Positions 8,855 through 18,500 of a DNA stretch of 64,000 nt are shown in pieces. The translations under genes and the position numbers were made by a program. A model generated the notes under the pieces. It made no database searches. It was given only the letters and a program-made list of their open reading frames with translations, and had not been told where the DNA came from. This stretch comes from Salinicoccus sp. YB14-2 (GTDB lineage: Bacteria > Bacillota > Bacilli > Staphylococcales > Salinicoccaceae): positions 311,527 through 375,526 of the forward strand of contig NZ_LFKO01000001.1 in assembly GCF_001265075.1 (NCBI RefSeq), read 5' to 3'. How positions within the stretch are numbered: position 1 is the stretch's first letter; each line of letters begins with the position of its first letter.

Positions 8855-9751
8855 TTATATAAAGTAATTTCCGAGTACACTGTTCACATCGTGGACGACG
8901 ACAAATGCATTCTCGTCGTATTTCTTGATCAGTCGTTTCAATCTTGTCAGCTGTGATTTATTGATGACGACATATAAAATATCTTTATCCCGTTTGGAAT
9001 AAAACCCTCTGCCATCCATAATCGTCACGCCACGTCTGATTTCCGTATTGACCATTTTACCCAGCACTTCCGGTTTCTCCGAAATGATCGTAATTGCCTT
9101 CTTAGGATTCATACCTTCTATAATAAAGTCCATCACTTTAGTCGCAACATATAAGGCGATGATCGTAAGCAAGCCCTGTTCCAGTGTGAGCACTGTCAGT
9201 ACCCCGATCGTTACGACGATGACGTCGAAAAATAACAGCGCATAAGACACATTGACATCGAAAAATTTATTCGCCATGCGTGCTAAAATCGTCGTCCCTG
9301 CAGTTGTCGAACCGATACGGATAATCAGTCCGATACCAAGGCCGATAAACAGACCGCCAAATACGGTATTGACTAATATTTCACCTGACTGGACCTGCCA
9401 GTCTTCGGTGATCCATAACATCAATGAAGTCATTGGAATTGTAAGTATCGTATAGTACATCGACCGTTTGCCTAAAAATTTAAACCCGACAATCAATATG
9501 AAAAAGTTGAGCACAAAGTTACTGGCTGCTGTCGAAATTCCGAACGCATAGTAGAGGATGATGGACAGACCGATGAAGCCGCCTTCACCGAGGTTGCCGG
9601 CAATCATGAACGAGTTGACCCCTATTGCAAATAAAAATGAACCCACAATAATAGTCAAAAAGTTAATTAAAGTCTGCATCGTTATCTTCGGGTTCCAAGA
9701 TAATTTTCTCTTTTCAAAGTTTGTTTTCCTGAGTCTTTTTCTGATCTTCAT
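8855..9751 (-). CDS. YitT family membrane protein
   Basis: A 298-residue protein with about five membrane segments (roughly residues 30-200) followed by a soluble DUF2179-type C-terminal domain (from about 215) containing GVTIMDGRGFYSKRDKDILY. This is the YitT/YpjC architecture common in Firmicutes. The molecular role of the family is not established. A GGAGG site precedes the ATG. Monocistronic with its own terminator. Confidence 0.92.
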   Translation of the reverse strand: MKIRKRLRKTNFEKRKLSWNPKITMQTLINFLTIIVGSFLFAIGVNSFMIAGNLGEGGFIGLSIILYYAFGISTAASNFVLNFFILIVGFKFLGKRSMYYTILTIPMTSLMLWITEDWQVQSGEILVNTVFGGLFIGLGIGLIIRIGSTTAGTTILARMANKFFDVNVSYALLFFDVIVVTIGVLTVLTLEQGLLTIIALYVATKVMDFIIEGMNPKKAITIISEKPEVLGKMVNTEIRRGVTIMDGRGFYSKRDKDILYVVINKSQLTRLKRLIKKYDENAFVVVHDVNSVLGNYFI

Positions 9752-9844
9752 CGATATGCCTCCTCATTATTAGTAATCACCGGTATAGCATATAGCCTTT
9801 AGTATAATATTTCAATACGATGAGTATAAGTTTAATTATTCTTA

Positions 9845-10726
9845 CTACTTGCTTTGATTCAATAAAGTAATTCTGTTTTTCATGACGGCCAAATCTGCAT
9901 CGGCATAATCATGAAGGTCGCCGTCAATATTCATATCCTTCAGCCCGATTGCGCTTACTTCCACCTTTTCAGATGTTAAATAATTCACTTTAGGGTGACT
10001 CGCAATCTTACCGGTCACAGCAAGATATATAATCTTCGCCGCTTCAAAAGGATTGACCGGTTCGATATTGATGATGTGCAACAGACCATCATCCGGTTTC
10101 GCATTCTCTATCAGCCGGGTGATGCTCCCCACAGAAGACACCGTCGTCACTATCGTCAGGTGCGAATCAGCTTCAAATGCCTCATTATCCGTCTTAATCT
10201 TCACTTTGTAACTTTTTAATTGAAGCAACATGTTGATGCCTGCAAACAGATAGGCAAACCGTCCCATCTTACTTTTCGTACCAGCTCCAACTTTTGCGAA
10301 TGCGGTCATAAAAGAACCCAGTGCGAATAAGTAGTTAGCATATGTATCATTCAATTTAATCGTATCTGAAGAAATAGTATTTTCAATATCGAGCAGACTG
10401 ATGGCCTTTGAAGCATCCAGAGGTATCTTATGAACACGCGCTAAATCATTGACGGTCCCAGTGGGAATTATACCAATCGGGATTTGAAGTTCCTCCAGGC
10501 ACAGGCCTTTGATGACCTCACCGATCGTGCCGTCACCTCCGACTATTATTAAAAGCTCTTTGCCGTTCGCATAATGTCTTGTGAGTGCCTCCGCTCCACC
10601 TTCAGGCGTATGTTTAATCATCACTTCATAATTTTGAGCATTCAATTTATGTATCAACTGCTCTTCAAGAGATCCGTTCCGCCGCTGCCCGGCCTTTTTA
10701 TTAATAATCGCCAAAGCTTTTTTCAT
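9845..10726 (-). CDS. Diacylglycerol/lipid kinase family protein (YegS/BmrU type)
   Basis: A 293-residue cytoplasmic kinase of the DAGK catalytic-domain family. The nucleotide-binding signature GGDGTIGEV starts at residue 63, followed by PIGIIPTGTVNDLAR, the conserved substrate/ATP region. BmrU/DgkB relatives phosphorylate diacylglycerol or related lipids to recycle them into phospholipid and lipoteichoic-acid metabolism. Substrate preference cannot be told from the sequence. Confidence 0.9.
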   Translation of the reverse strand: MKKALAIINKKAGQRRNGSLEEQLIHKLNAQNYEVMIKHTPEGGAEALTRHYANGKELLIIVGGDGTIGEVIKGLCLEELQIPIGIIPTGTVNDLARVHKIPLDASKAISLLDIENTISSDTIKLNDTYANYLFALGSFMTAFAKVGAGTKSKMGRFAYLFAGINMLLQLKSYKVKIKTDNEAFEADSHLTIVTTVSSVGSITRLIENAKPDDGLLHIINIEPVNPFEAAKIIYLAVTGKIASHPKVNYLTSEKVEVSAIGLKDMNIDGDLHDYADADLAVMKNRITLLNQSK

Positions 10727-10900
10727 AAATTCCCTCCTTTAAGCTCTATAAAATAAAATCCATTTTGACGCGTATGTGAATAATATCCATATGCGATTAA
10801 ATGATTAATATTCAATGACTTGCTCGTTTTTTGCTGACGATCACCGAGTACATCCCATAACCATCCCGGCTTATTCAGCACGCCTTTATTAACCACACTC

Positions 10901-10935
10901 TAAAAAAGGCACAGCCCTGTCCTGGACTGTGCCTG
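10901..10935 (-). terminator. Terminator of the pyruvate kinase-like gene
   Basis: AGGCACAG and CTGTGCCT form the stem, followed on the minus strand by six T. Confidence 0.88.
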
Positions 10936-10939
10936 AATA

Positions 10940-12439
10940 CTATTGAAACTGCTGTTCTGCAATATTCAGCGCCCGCAGCATCGAGGTTTTCTTATGATGG
11001 TGGTTTTCAAACTTTTTTAATATATCGTCCACGGCATTAACACCGCTCACGATATAATCGCCTTTGTTCAGCATGATGCACTCTGCTCTCGAGCCTGCAA
11101 CAACATCCGATATTTCAGAACGTGTCGGGATGCCGCTTTTAACAAGTGACTCCAGAACCTGCGTCGCCCATATCACCGGAACGTGTGCCGCTTCGCATAT
11201 CCACAGCAGTTCTTCCTGTATTTCACTCAATCTTTCATAACCGATTTCCACGGCCAGATCGCCGCGTGCAACCATGACACCAAACGGTCTTTTTGCACTG
11301 CCGCTTGCGATGATGCTCGGTATATTGTCAATCGCTTCTGCTGTTTCAATCTTGGCGACAACAGGCAGTGCTGCTCTATCTTCAGCCAGTTCTTTCCCAA
11401 GGGCATCTTCAATTGTTTCAATATCTTCAGCTGATTTTATAAATGAAAAAGCAATGACATCTGCATGTGCAGCTGCGAATTTTAAATCTTGATAGTCTTT
11501 TTCCGTCAGCACTGAAAGTCTGATATCCAGATCAGGGAAGTTGATGCCTTTCTCGGTTTTCACTTTGACGCCGTTCTCTTTGACGGTTTTCACAGTTTCA
11601 CAAATCAGACCTTCATCCTTGATTTCAACGACTTCCGCTTCAATATGCCCGTCGTCAAGCTTCACAAGCTGACCTTTGTCCACGTTCGACAGAACTTCCG
11701 GGACGGTCGTATTAATCGCAATTTCTATACCGTTCGACAACGTCATCGCTTCCTGATTCGACAATAGGAATTCTTCACCAACCAGCAGTTTCGGATTCCG
11801 TTTGGATGTGAGTAAATTCTTTATACGAATCTTCGGACCGCTGATATCCATTAAAATCTGGCAGTTCCGTCCGCTCTCTTTCGATGCTGCTTTAATATTT
11901 TCAATCATTTTGTGCCATACACTCACATCGTCATGGGCACAGTTTATGCGCGCCATGTCCATACCCGCTTCCATCAGATTTCCGACCATCTCTTTATCTG
12001 AAGCTGCTTCCGAGGGCATCGTCACCAATATATGGGTGTTGCGTTCGCTGCTGCCTGTACCAAATATTTCATCCGTGTGTTTATTGAGCAGATTATAACG
12101 GTTTTCAAATGTTCTCAGAGAACGGTAATCGATCGTTTCGTCTTCCAGTTCGTTGCCGGCCACCAGACTCAAGGTTTTACTTACCGCGCTCAAAGTACCC
12201 ATCACATCCACTTCCAGACGTCCGAGTGATGATACGCCCCAGGGAATCAGCTCCTCCTGAAGATGTCTCATATCCTTCTGCCTGAAAGCCATGTAGTTCG
12301 CCAAATTCTGCGCACTGTTCTGATAAGGTTCACGAATATTATATTCAAGCCAGGAATTATAGAGTTTTTCTCCATCTTCTAAAACATCTGCTCTCACCTG
12401 TAATATTTCGTCCAACACTTTCTTTGCCCTGTCCTGCAT
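10940..12439 (-). CDS. Pyruvate kinase-like protein with a novel N-terminal domain
   Basis: The protein has 499 residues. Residues 1-130 form a helical region unlike canonical pyruvate kinase. From about 135 the TIM-barrel and B domain follow: HILVTMPSEAASDKE, ILMDISGPKIRI (canonical LDTKGPEIR), VVAKIETAEAI (the pyruvate-kinase signature, catalytic Lys kept), GVMVARGDLAVEIG and ATQVLESLVKSGIPTRSEISD. The chain stops soon after the barrel, so the C-terminal allosteric domain is missing. It may be a second, divergent pyruvate kinase or a related phosphotransferase. Monocistronic. Confidence 0.85.
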   Translation of the reverse strand: MQDRAKKVLDEILQVRADVLEDGEKLYNSWLEYNIREPYQNSAQNLANYMAFRQKDMRHLQEELIPWGVSSLGRLEVDVMGTLSAVSKTLSLVAGNELEDETIDYRSLRTFENRYNLLNKHTDEIFGTGSSERNTHILVTMPSEAASDKEMVGNLMEAGMDMARINCAHDDVSVWHKMIENIKAASKESGRNCQILMDISGPKIRIKNLLTSKRNPKLLVGEEFLLSNQEAMTLSNGIEIAINTTVPEVLSNVDKGQLVKLDDGHIEAEVVEIKDEGLICETVKTVKENGVKVKTEKGINFPDLDIRLSVLTEKDYQDLKFAAAHADVIAFSFIKSAEDIETIEDALGKELAEDRAALPVVAKIETAEAIDNIPSIIASGSAKRPFGVMVARGDLAVEIGYERLSEIQEELLWICEAAHVPVIWATQVLESLVKSGIPTRSEISDVVAGSRAECIMLNKGDYIVSGVNAVDDILKKFENHHHKKTSMLRALNIAEQQFQ

Positions 12440-12461
12440 AATCTAGCCTCCAGTTTAAAAT

Positions 12462-12493
12462 TTCAAAAATACCCGCTCAAAATTGAGCAGGTA
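12462..12493 (-). terminator. Terminator of the small membrane protein gene
   Basis: CCTGCTCAA and TTGAGCGGG pair and are followed by a T-rich stretch on the minus strand. Confidence 0.7.
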
Positions 12494-12494
12494 A

Positions 12495-12905
12495 TCAATA
12501 GCCGATTTTATACATGTAGTAGATTAACTGAAAATAACCGAGGTGAAATATCGTCCATAGGGTCAGCCCTATTCTGTTATCAAATATGATCACGCTGTGA
12601 CCGATCGCCTGTAATATAAAGTACAAGGCAACCGTAATCAGAAAAATGACAACCGTCACAAATATATACCACGAGCGTTTATATACAAAGACCGCTTTTA
12701 ATAATACCGCAATGATGATAGAAACAATGAGATGCAGACCGATCTCAACCAAAATGTTCAATGGTCCCGAATAGATGAAATCCACATTCAATAATAAATC
12801 CATTAAAGGGATGCCTGACTGAATTTGGATATATGCAAACATCAGCAAAAGCAGCAATCCTGTTATAGTTCCTATAATGACACCTGAAAATATAATTTTG
12901 TTCAT
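12495..12905 (-). CDS. Hypothetical four-helix membrane protein
   Basis: A 136-residue, very hydrophobic protein with four predicted membrane helices (about 5-27, 47-70, 77-100 and 110-131) and no recognised family motif. It lies just upstream of the pyruvate kinase-like gene on the same strand but is separated from it by a hairpin. Confidence 0.7.
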   Translation of the reverse strand: MNKIIFSGVIIGTITGLLLLLMFAYIQIQSGIPLMDLLLNVDFIYSGPLNILVEIGLHLIVSIIIAVLLKAVFVYKRSWYIFVTVVIFLITVALYFILQAIGHSVIIFDNRIGLTLWTIFHLGYFQLIYYMYKIGY

Positions 12906-13041
12906 TTTTATGTCCCAATTCTTTACAATTTATGGCGTAAAATTTCAAACGATTTTACATAAACTTCATTTGTAGTATACCATATATATACACAGTATAT
13001 GTCACTGTAAAACGGTGAAATAACCAGATGGGAATGATAGT

Positions 13042-13437
13042 ATGAAGTCACTTTTACCCTTTCTCACATTTAACGGCAATGCGATGGAAGCCTTGAGTTT
13101 CTATAAAGATGTCTTCTATGATTTAGAAGTCCAATATTTACAGGAATACGGTCCGGAAAACCCGGAACTCGCGGGAAAAATAATGCAGGCTGTCATATCC
13201 CTCAACGGACAGCAGATCATGTTGAGCGACAGCAGCCTGCCAAAAGAGTTCAGCTTCACTCCGAGCATGTCTTTTTATGTAGAATGCAAAGATTTGAATG
13301 AGATTGAATTGTACTATAGAAAATTAAAAAGAAATGCCGCAATATTGATTCCCCTTGACGAATACGGCCCCGGCCGGCAGTTCGCCCATATCCAAGACCA
13401 GTTCGGGTTATCCTGGCAGCTCAATTTCAGCAGATAA
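13042..13437 (+). CDS. VOC superfamily protein (PhnB/glyoxalase-like)
   Basis: A 131-residue protein starting MKSLLPFLTFNGNAMEALSFY, the hallmark of the PhnB/3-demethylubiquinone-methyltransferase-like subgroup of the vicinal oxygen chelate fold, and ending with QDQFGLSWQLNF. The fold hosts metal enzymes and antibiotic-binding proteins; no specific activity can be assigned. Monocistronic. Confidence 0.88.
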   Translation: MKSLLPFLTFNGNAMEALSFYKDVFYDLEVQYLQEYGPENPELAGKIMQAVISLNGQQIMLSDSSLPKEFSFTPSMSFYVECKDLNEIELYYRKLKRNAAILIPLDEYGPGRQFAHIQDQFGLSWQLNFSR

Positions 13438-13478
13438 AAAAACCGCTCCTCTTCTTTTCAGGGGCGGTTTCTTTTTAT
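13438..13478. terminator. Bidirectional terminator between the VOC gene and a small ORF
   Basis: AAACCGCTCCT and AGGGGCGGTTT pair, with an A-run before and a T-run after, serving the two convergent genes. Confidence 0.88.
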
Positions 13479-13480
13479 GA

Positions 13481-13621
13481 TTAAAGGTTGATTATGCTTA
13501 CAAGTCTACTTACGAAAGATTTTTTAACCTTTTTCTTATTATCAAGTTTTGCGTTGTTCATTGCGATTGTTTTGTATTCTTTAATTTTTAACTCTGCTGA
13601 ATAGCTATCTGATGCGAACAT
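13481..13621 (-). CDS. Small basic protein, 46 residues
   Basis: An ATG at 13621 is preceded 10 bases upstream by AAGGAG and opens a 46-codon frame ending at the shared terminator. The product starts MFASDSYSAELKIKEYKT and has a lysine-rich centre (DNKKKVKKS) and a short hydrophobic end (VSIINL). The combination of ribosome site, length and terminator supports a real gene; the family was not recognised. Confidence 0.6.
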   Translation of the reverse strand: MFASDSYSAELKIKEYKTIAMNNAKLDNKKKVKKSFVSRLVSIINL

Positions 13622-13973
13622 TTAATCCACACTCCTTATTATGAAATTTATTTTACTTATAGATGCCTAAACGACTTATCTTCACTTATTATAATATCAG
13701 TAACACCAGTACTTTTCAAGTTTTATGTGATTTAATTCCTAAAGTAACTCTATTTATAATATTTAGACAGTTCAAATATATAATGAAATTATATATTACA
13801 AATTTCATTCGGAAACCGTTATATTCAATTTATTACCTTATATTGAATATATATGCGTGTTGTTATCGTTTTCATGTATTCTTTTCTTATTTCCCTCATG
13901 TGTCCTCATTTTATTTTTAGATCAATATTAAAATAAGTAGATAATTAAAATCGTTTACATATTTGTATCTTCA
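13622..13973. other. AT-rich intergenic region without a supported gene
   Basis: About 350 bases of strongly AT-rich sequence. The one open frame in it (13663-13920) lacks a ribosome site and has low-complexity, Phe/Tyr-rich content. It presumably holds the promoter of the small ORF at 13481-13621. Nothing else is seen. Confidence 0.6.
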
Positions 13974-14005
13974 CAAAAAAAGAGGCTTCATAGGCCTCTT
14001 TTCGG
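13974..14005 (-). terminator. Terminator of the methyltransferase-DinB unit
   Basis: AGAGGC and GCCTCT pair around TATGAA, followed on the minus strand by seven T. Confidence 0.85.
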
Positions 14006-14010
14006 GTTGA

Positions 14011-14799
14011 CTAGTTTTTATTTTTCATAATGACGACACTCAGCTCATGCCTGATTCTGTACTTTTCTTCCTTATAATGTTCTTTCAGATGCCTGTTGAT
14101 CTTCTTCAGAGTTTTTTGTCTGTGCTTCTTTTTAAATTCCACCAGGCTGCGGTATGTGCCAAGCCTCTCGATCCATTCTTCACGACCGAATTCAAGCCTG
14201 TAATTTTTCTTGTATAAATCCTTGATGTCAAAGTTATGATCCTGCCATTCCTGTATCCATCGGACTGGAAAGCTGTTGATCCGCTGATCCTTTTTATGTG
14301 TATGTAGTCTGGTGTCCACTTTATACTTTTTTCTGTTTTGTTTTATAATTTTCATCGTATCTTTGACTATCCCGGTTTTTCTTTCAATATTGATATCTGC
14401 GATGATCAGATAACCATTCGGCTTCAATATTCTCTCCGCCTCTTCAATCGTCTCTGTCCGTTTGAACCAGTGCCATGCACTGAGTACAAAAACAATATCA
14501 TATGTCTTTGAAGGCAGACCGGATTCTTCAGCATGCCTTAAATTAAAATTCACTTTATTATTGTCTTTAAATTTCTCTTTGCCGTAGTTGATAAATTCCT
14601 CAACAGGTTCGACTGCATCGACAATACCGCCTTCTAAGCTGAGCAGATCGCTTAAAAACCCCGGACCTGCGCCGAAATCGGCGATTTTAGCACCTTCAAA
14701 ATCAATTCCCCTGATTTTCAGACTTGAAAGAAGTTCGTCCGGGATGCTTTCTCGATTCTTAATGTATTCTGCCGCAACACTATCATATATCGCACTCAT
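14011..14799 (-). CDS. Class I SAM-dependent methyltransferase
   Basis: A 262-residue methyltransferase. Motif I is KIADFGAGPGFLS (about 38-50), followed by VDAVEPVEEFINYG (the acidic ribose-binding region) and VFVLSAWHWFKRTETIEEA, as in the ubiE/type 11 family. The C-terminal third is basic and unlike standard small-molecule methyltransferases. The substrate is unknown. It follows the DinB gene closely (12 bases) and is probably co-transcribed with it. Confidence 0.88.
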   Translation of the reverse strand: MSAIYDSVAAEYIKNRESIPDELLSSLKIRGIDFEGAKIADFGAGPGFLSDLLSLEGGIVDAVEPVEEFINYGKEKFKDNNKVNFNLRHAEESGLPSKTYDIVFVLSAWHWFKRTETIEEAERILKPNGYLIIADINIERKTGIVKDTMKIIKQNRKKYKVDTRLHTHKKDQRINSFPVRWIQEWQDHNFDIKDLYKKNYRLEFGREEWIERLGTYRSLVEFKKKHRQKTLKKINRHLKEHYKEEKYRIRHELSVVIMKNKN

Positions 14800-14811
14800 A
14801 CTTTTTCACCT

Positions 14812-15339
14812 CTACATTATAATAGCACCATTAATATTGTTATCATAATGTAAATGATTCATTACATTTGTAAATTGATACTGATTCTCAAGCAATCGCT
14901 TCATTTCCTGTATTTTCCCGGCGTGAAGACTCTCATGTAATATAACAAAACCTGCAAGCTCATAGCTTGTCTTCATTCCCATGAACGGTTCCGCCAGATT
15001 TTCTTTCAGGCCGTCTTCTGTCAGGCTGCCGTATTCCTCCTGCTGCTGATCCAGCAAAATTTTAATTTCATCTATGGAAGGCGTCTCATCATTGAAGTCA
15101 TCTGGACTCGTACCTGTTCCAAAATGCTCTTTGAAACGTTTCTCGACATCATCACTTTTGCCCAGCAGACGGACAAGTTCACTCTCCATATTTGCAATGA
15201 CATGACCAAACTGCCAGTGCAGATTATTATTGAACCCTGCAGGAACGATATCCATCAGATCATCATCTGTATCCTCCAGATGATATTTAATCCATCCTCT
15301 GACCGTCTTTAATTGAAATGTAAGCAACTCTTTTTGCAT
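14812..15339 (-). CDS. DinB family protein (putative metal-dependent hydrolase or transferase)
   Basis: A 175-residue four-helix-bundle protein of the DinB/YfiT-like group. The likely metal ligands are His in LHWQFGHVIANMESE and two in ILHESLHAGKIQEMKR. Members of the superfamily include bacillithiol transferases and thiol-dependent detoxification enzymes; the specific reaction is not evident. First gene of a two-gene unit with the methyltransferase. Confidence 0.88.
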   Translation of the reverse strand: MQKELLTFQLKTVRGWIKYHLEDTDDDLMDIVPAGFNNNLHWQFGHVIANMESELVRLLGKSDDVEKRFKEHFGTGTSPDDFNDETPSIDEIKILLDQQQEEYGSLTEDGLKENLAEPFMGMKTSYELAGFVILHESLHAGKIQEMKRLLENQYQFTNVMNHLHYDNNINGAIIM

Positions 15340-15422
15340 AATAATCCCTCTTTCTTTATTATAGTAACAGTATTTCTATATATTATACCTATTTTTAAGC
15401 ATGAAGCGAGGAGGATGATTTT

Positions 15423-15593
15423 TTGACTAAAACTTTGCTGGTTTTAATATTGATGGCCATATTGGTCTTTATACTCAATTTTGTTTTTGGAATGGTTCCA
15501 TTGATTGCCGGATATAGCTTACCGCTTGCCCTTTTTCTCGGAATCAGTGGAGGCTTTTTCATCTATACATTAATAGATAACAGAATTGGATAA
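15423..15593 (+). CDS. Small two-helix membrane protein, 56 residues
   Basis: A TTG start at 15423 lies 8 bases after a strong GAGGAGG. The product starts MTKTLLVLILMAILVFILNF and consists almost entirely of two hydrophobic segments with a Gly-Pro turn (GMVPLIAGY), ending IDNRIG. It lies upstream of the MFS exporter on the same strand, with a 70-base gap. No family recognised. Confidence 0.65.
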   Translation: MTKTLLVLILMAILVFILNFVFGMVPLIAGYSLPLALFLGISGGFFIYTLIDNRIG

Positions 15594-15666
15594 GTAAAAA
15601 CACTTGATTATTTCGGTAATCGGAATATAATTATAAATATTCTATTTGTTTAGGGGATCGGTATCC

Positions 15667-17145
15667 ATGTCATCACAAAATGGACAGAGACCGGATTATA
15701 GATTAATCATCATTCTTCTTTCCGGTGCTTTTGTCGCTTTTTTATCCAACACTTTTTTAAACGTTGCACTGCCGTCGATCAAAGACGAATTCGGTGTGAC
15801 CACTTCAACCGTACAATGGGTGACGACTGCATACATGCTGGTCTCGGGTATCGTTGTCCCGACGACCGCCTTTTTAATGCAGAAATTCAGTGCCCGTAAA
15901 TTATTTTTGACTTCCAAACTCCTGTTTCTCACAGGAACGATTGTTGCAGGCTTTTCACCGACATTCTCCATTTTAATCATCGGACGTATGCTGCAGGCTT
16001 CCGGATCTGCCATTCTAATGCCGCTTCTGATGAATGTGATGATTACCAGTTTCGCACCTGAGAAACGCGGTACGGCGATGGGTGTGTTCAGTCTGGTCAT
16101 GTTTTTCGCACCTGCGATCGGGCCGACACTTTCAGGTTTCGTCGTCCAGACATTATCATGGCACTGGCTCTTTTATATGATGATTCCTGTTTTACTTATT
16201 GTACTTGCAGTCGGCTACTACCAGCTGCCTGAAGTCGGTAACAAATATAATGCCAAACTGGATATTCCTTCGGTCATACTTTCCACTGTCGGTTTCGGCG
16301 GTATCCTTTACGGTTTCAGTGCTGCCGGGAACAGCGGCTGGGTTTCCTTTGATGTCATGCTGACATTGCTGATCGGTATCATTGCCGTTTATATATACGT
16401 CATGCGTCAGACGAGGATGGAAAGTCCGATGCTTGATTTTAAAGTGTATACTTATCCGATGTACAGACTGTCCGCCATCATTATCGGCGTGAACAACATG
16501 GCGCTTTTCTCGGGTATGATACTGATGCCCATTTTCCTTCAGGAAATTCAGGACGTTTCGCCACTTGAAACAGGACTTCTATTATTACCGGGAGCACTTA
16601 TCATGGGTCTGCTCAGTCCCGTCTCAGGAAAACTCTTTGATATATTCGGACCGAGAAGACTTGCAGTCATCGGACTCGCAATGGCTGCTGTAACAACATT
16701 TTTCTTCAGCCGTCTGGAAATAGATACCGGATTCGGATATTTGCTGACCATCTACGCGATACGTGCAGTCGGTTTGACGCTCGTCAATACACCGGTCATG
16801 ACAAATGGCATGAACGACCTGCCGTCAAAATTGACACCGCACGGCTCGTCTCTTAACAGTATGCTCCAGCAGGTCAGCGGTGCAGTCGGTACGGCGCTCT
16901 TGATTACAATCATGCAGAACTGGACAAATTTCAGGCTGAGCAGCTTCGTCAATCCGACAGCCGCACAGACGAATCAGGCAATGCTCGACGGCATCAATTT
17001 ATCATTCTTTATCGCATCCGCTCTGCTGGTCATCTCAATGCTGCTGTCATTCATGCTCAAACGTGTGACGGCAAAACAGACGATCCAGCCGGGTCTTGCG
17101 AGAGGAAGAATCATCGAACCCGATACACTCAACAAAAAGAAGTAG
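15667..17145 (+). CDS. MFS multidrug transporter, DHA2 (14-TM, EmrB/QacA) family
   Basis: A proton-driven drug exporter of about 492 residues. Fourteen hydrophobic segments are visible, with DHA2 markers LNVALPSIKDEF in TM1, WVTTAYML, and the antiporter motif C region GPTLSGFVVQ. The ATG at 15667 is preferred over the TTG at 15646 because AGGGG precedes it. Substrates of this family include antiseptics, fluoroquinolones and peptides; specificity is unknown. No regulator adjoins it. Confidence 0.92.
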   Translation: MSSQNGQRPDYRLIIILLSGAFVAFLSNTFLNVALPSIKDEFGVTTSTVQWVTTAYMLVSGIVVPTTAFLMQKFSARKLFLTSKLLFLTGTIVAGFSPTFSILIIGRMLQASGSAILMPLLMNVMITSFAPEKRGTAMGVFSLVMFFAPAIGPTLSGFVVQTLSWHWLFYMMIPVLLIVLAVGYYQLPEVGNKYNAKLDIPSVILSTVGFGGILYGFSAAGNSGWVSFDVMLTLLIGIIAVYIYVMRQTRMESPMLDFKVYTYPMYRLSAIIIGVNNMALFSGMILMPIFLQEIQDVSPLETGLLLLPGALIMGLLSPVSGKLFDIFGPRRLAVIGLAMAAVTTFFFSRLEIDTGFGYLLTIYAIRAVGLTLVNTPVMTNGMNDLPSKLTPHGSSLNSMLQQVSGAVGTALLITIMQNWTNFRLSSFVNPTAAQTNQAMLDGINLSFFIASALLVISMLLSFMLKRVTAKQTIQPGLARGRIIEPDTLNKKK

Positions 17146-17173
17146 AATCCAAATTTGGATTCTACTTCTTTTT
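17135..17173. terminator. Bidirectional terminator between the MFS exporter and pepT
   Basis: A perfect inverted repeat, GTAGAATCCAAA and TTTGGATTCTAC, has A-run and T-run flanks and sits between two convergent genes. Confidence 0.92.
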
Positions 17174-18396
17174 TATTTTCCTGCGGCTAATTCCGCGATT
17201 TTAATGATGACCTCTGCAGCTTTTTCCATATCGTCAGCCGAAGCATATTCAAACTTGCCGTGGAAGTTTTCTCCGCCTGTAAATAAGTTTGGTGTCGGCA
17301 GTCCTTTATATGACAGCTGGGAACCGTCCGTACCGCCTCTGACCGGTTTGATGTCCGGTGTGATGTTCAAAGACTCCATCGCACGGCTCGCATCTTCTAC
17401 GATATGCATTTTTGGTTCAATCTTATCTTTCATGTTGTAGTATTGATCTTCCATATATAAATCCACACGGTCTGCACCGTATTTATCCTGCAGCATTTTC
17501 ACATTCTTTTCCATCAATGTTTTTCTCGCTTCAAAGTTTTCCTTGTCAAAATCACGGATGATAAACTGAGCCTTGGACTTTTCAACATCTCCGTTTACAC
17601 TGATCAGGTGAATAAAACCTTCATATCCGGATGTGTGTTCGGGTGTATCAAATTCATCGAACTTACAGATGAATTCTGCCGCCATTCTGCCCGCGTTGAT
17701 CATTTTATCTTTGGCAGTGCCGGGATGAACACTGTTGCCTGTAAATGTCACTTCTACACCTGCTGCGTTGAAACTTTCATACTGCAGCTCGCCGATTGGT
17801 CCACCGTCCACCGTGTAGGCATACTCTGCTCCGAAAGCATCCACATCAAATTTGTGGGGACCGCGGCCGATCTCCTCATCAGGTGTAAATGCGATGCGGA
17901 TTTTACCATGTCTGATTTCAGGATTGTTCTTTAAGTGCTCCACTGCAGTGACAATTTCAGCGATACCCGCTTTGTTGTCTGCACCCAGCAGTGTCGTGCC
18001 GTCGGTCGTTATCAGCGTGTGTCCGATATATCTCTTCAACTCAGGGTATTCTTTCGGTGACAGCACAATATTTTTCGATTCATTCAGAATGATGTCCCCG
18101 CCTTCGTAGTCAACAACCTGCGGTTTGACATTCGTACCCGTGAAATCAGTTGCAGTATCCACATGCGCCAAAAACCCGATGACCGGCGCATCATCTGCAT
18201 TTCCAGGAAGAGATGCAAACAAGTAACCTTCATCGTCCAAAGTAATTTCCTCCAGGCCGATTTCACCCAGTTCTTCTTTTAACGCTTTCAATAGATCCCA
18301 CTGCTTGTCAGTGGAAGGTGTCCTTTCGCTGGATGCATCCGATTGTGTATCATATTTTACATACCGCGTCAGTCTTTCAATCAGTTTATCTTTCAT
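17173..18396 (-). CDS. pepT: Peptidase T (tripeptide aminopeptidase)
   Basis: A 407-residue M20 dizinc peptidase that removes the N-terminal residue of tripeptides in the cytoplasm. Visible metal-site motifs are [11 protein letters not shown] (His and catalytic Asp), [13 protein letters not shown] (bridging Asp) and [15 protein letters not shown] (catalytic Glu and Zn ligand), plus GGTDGSQLS near the end. Length is as expected. An isolated gene with a GGAGTG ribosome site. Confidence 0.97.
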   Translation of the reverse strand: MKDKLIERLTRYVKYDTQSDASSERTPSTDKQWDLLKALKEELGEIGLEEITLDDEGYLFASLPGNADDAPVIGFLAHVDTATDFTGTNVKPQVVDYEGGDIILNESKNIVLSPKEYPELKRYIGHTLITTDGTTLLGADNKAGIAEIVTAVEHLKNNPEIRHGKIRIAFTPDEEIGRGPHKFDVDAFGAEYAYTVDGGPIGELQYESFNAAGVEVTFTGNSVHPGTAKDKMINAGRMAAEFICKFDEFDTPEHTSGYEGFIHLISVNGDVEKSKAQFIIRDFDKENFEARKTLMEKNVKMLQDKYGADRVDLYMEDQYYNMKDKIEPKMHIVEDASRAMESLNITPDIKPVRGGTDGSQLSYKGLPTPNLFTGGENFHGKFEYASADDMEKAAEVIIKIAELAAGK

Positions 18397-18500
18397 TGAA
18401 TCTTCACTCCAATTTGGTTTTCTTTTATTTTATCATAAGCAGTATAACTCTTATTTGAATATACACATGTTAAAATAAGGAAAAACAGTGGTGGTAAGTT

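Noticed and set aside
13663-13920. 85-codon open frame in an AT-rich gap
   Set aside because: No ribosome site, Phe/Tyr/Ile-biased content expected from AT-rich non-coding DNA.
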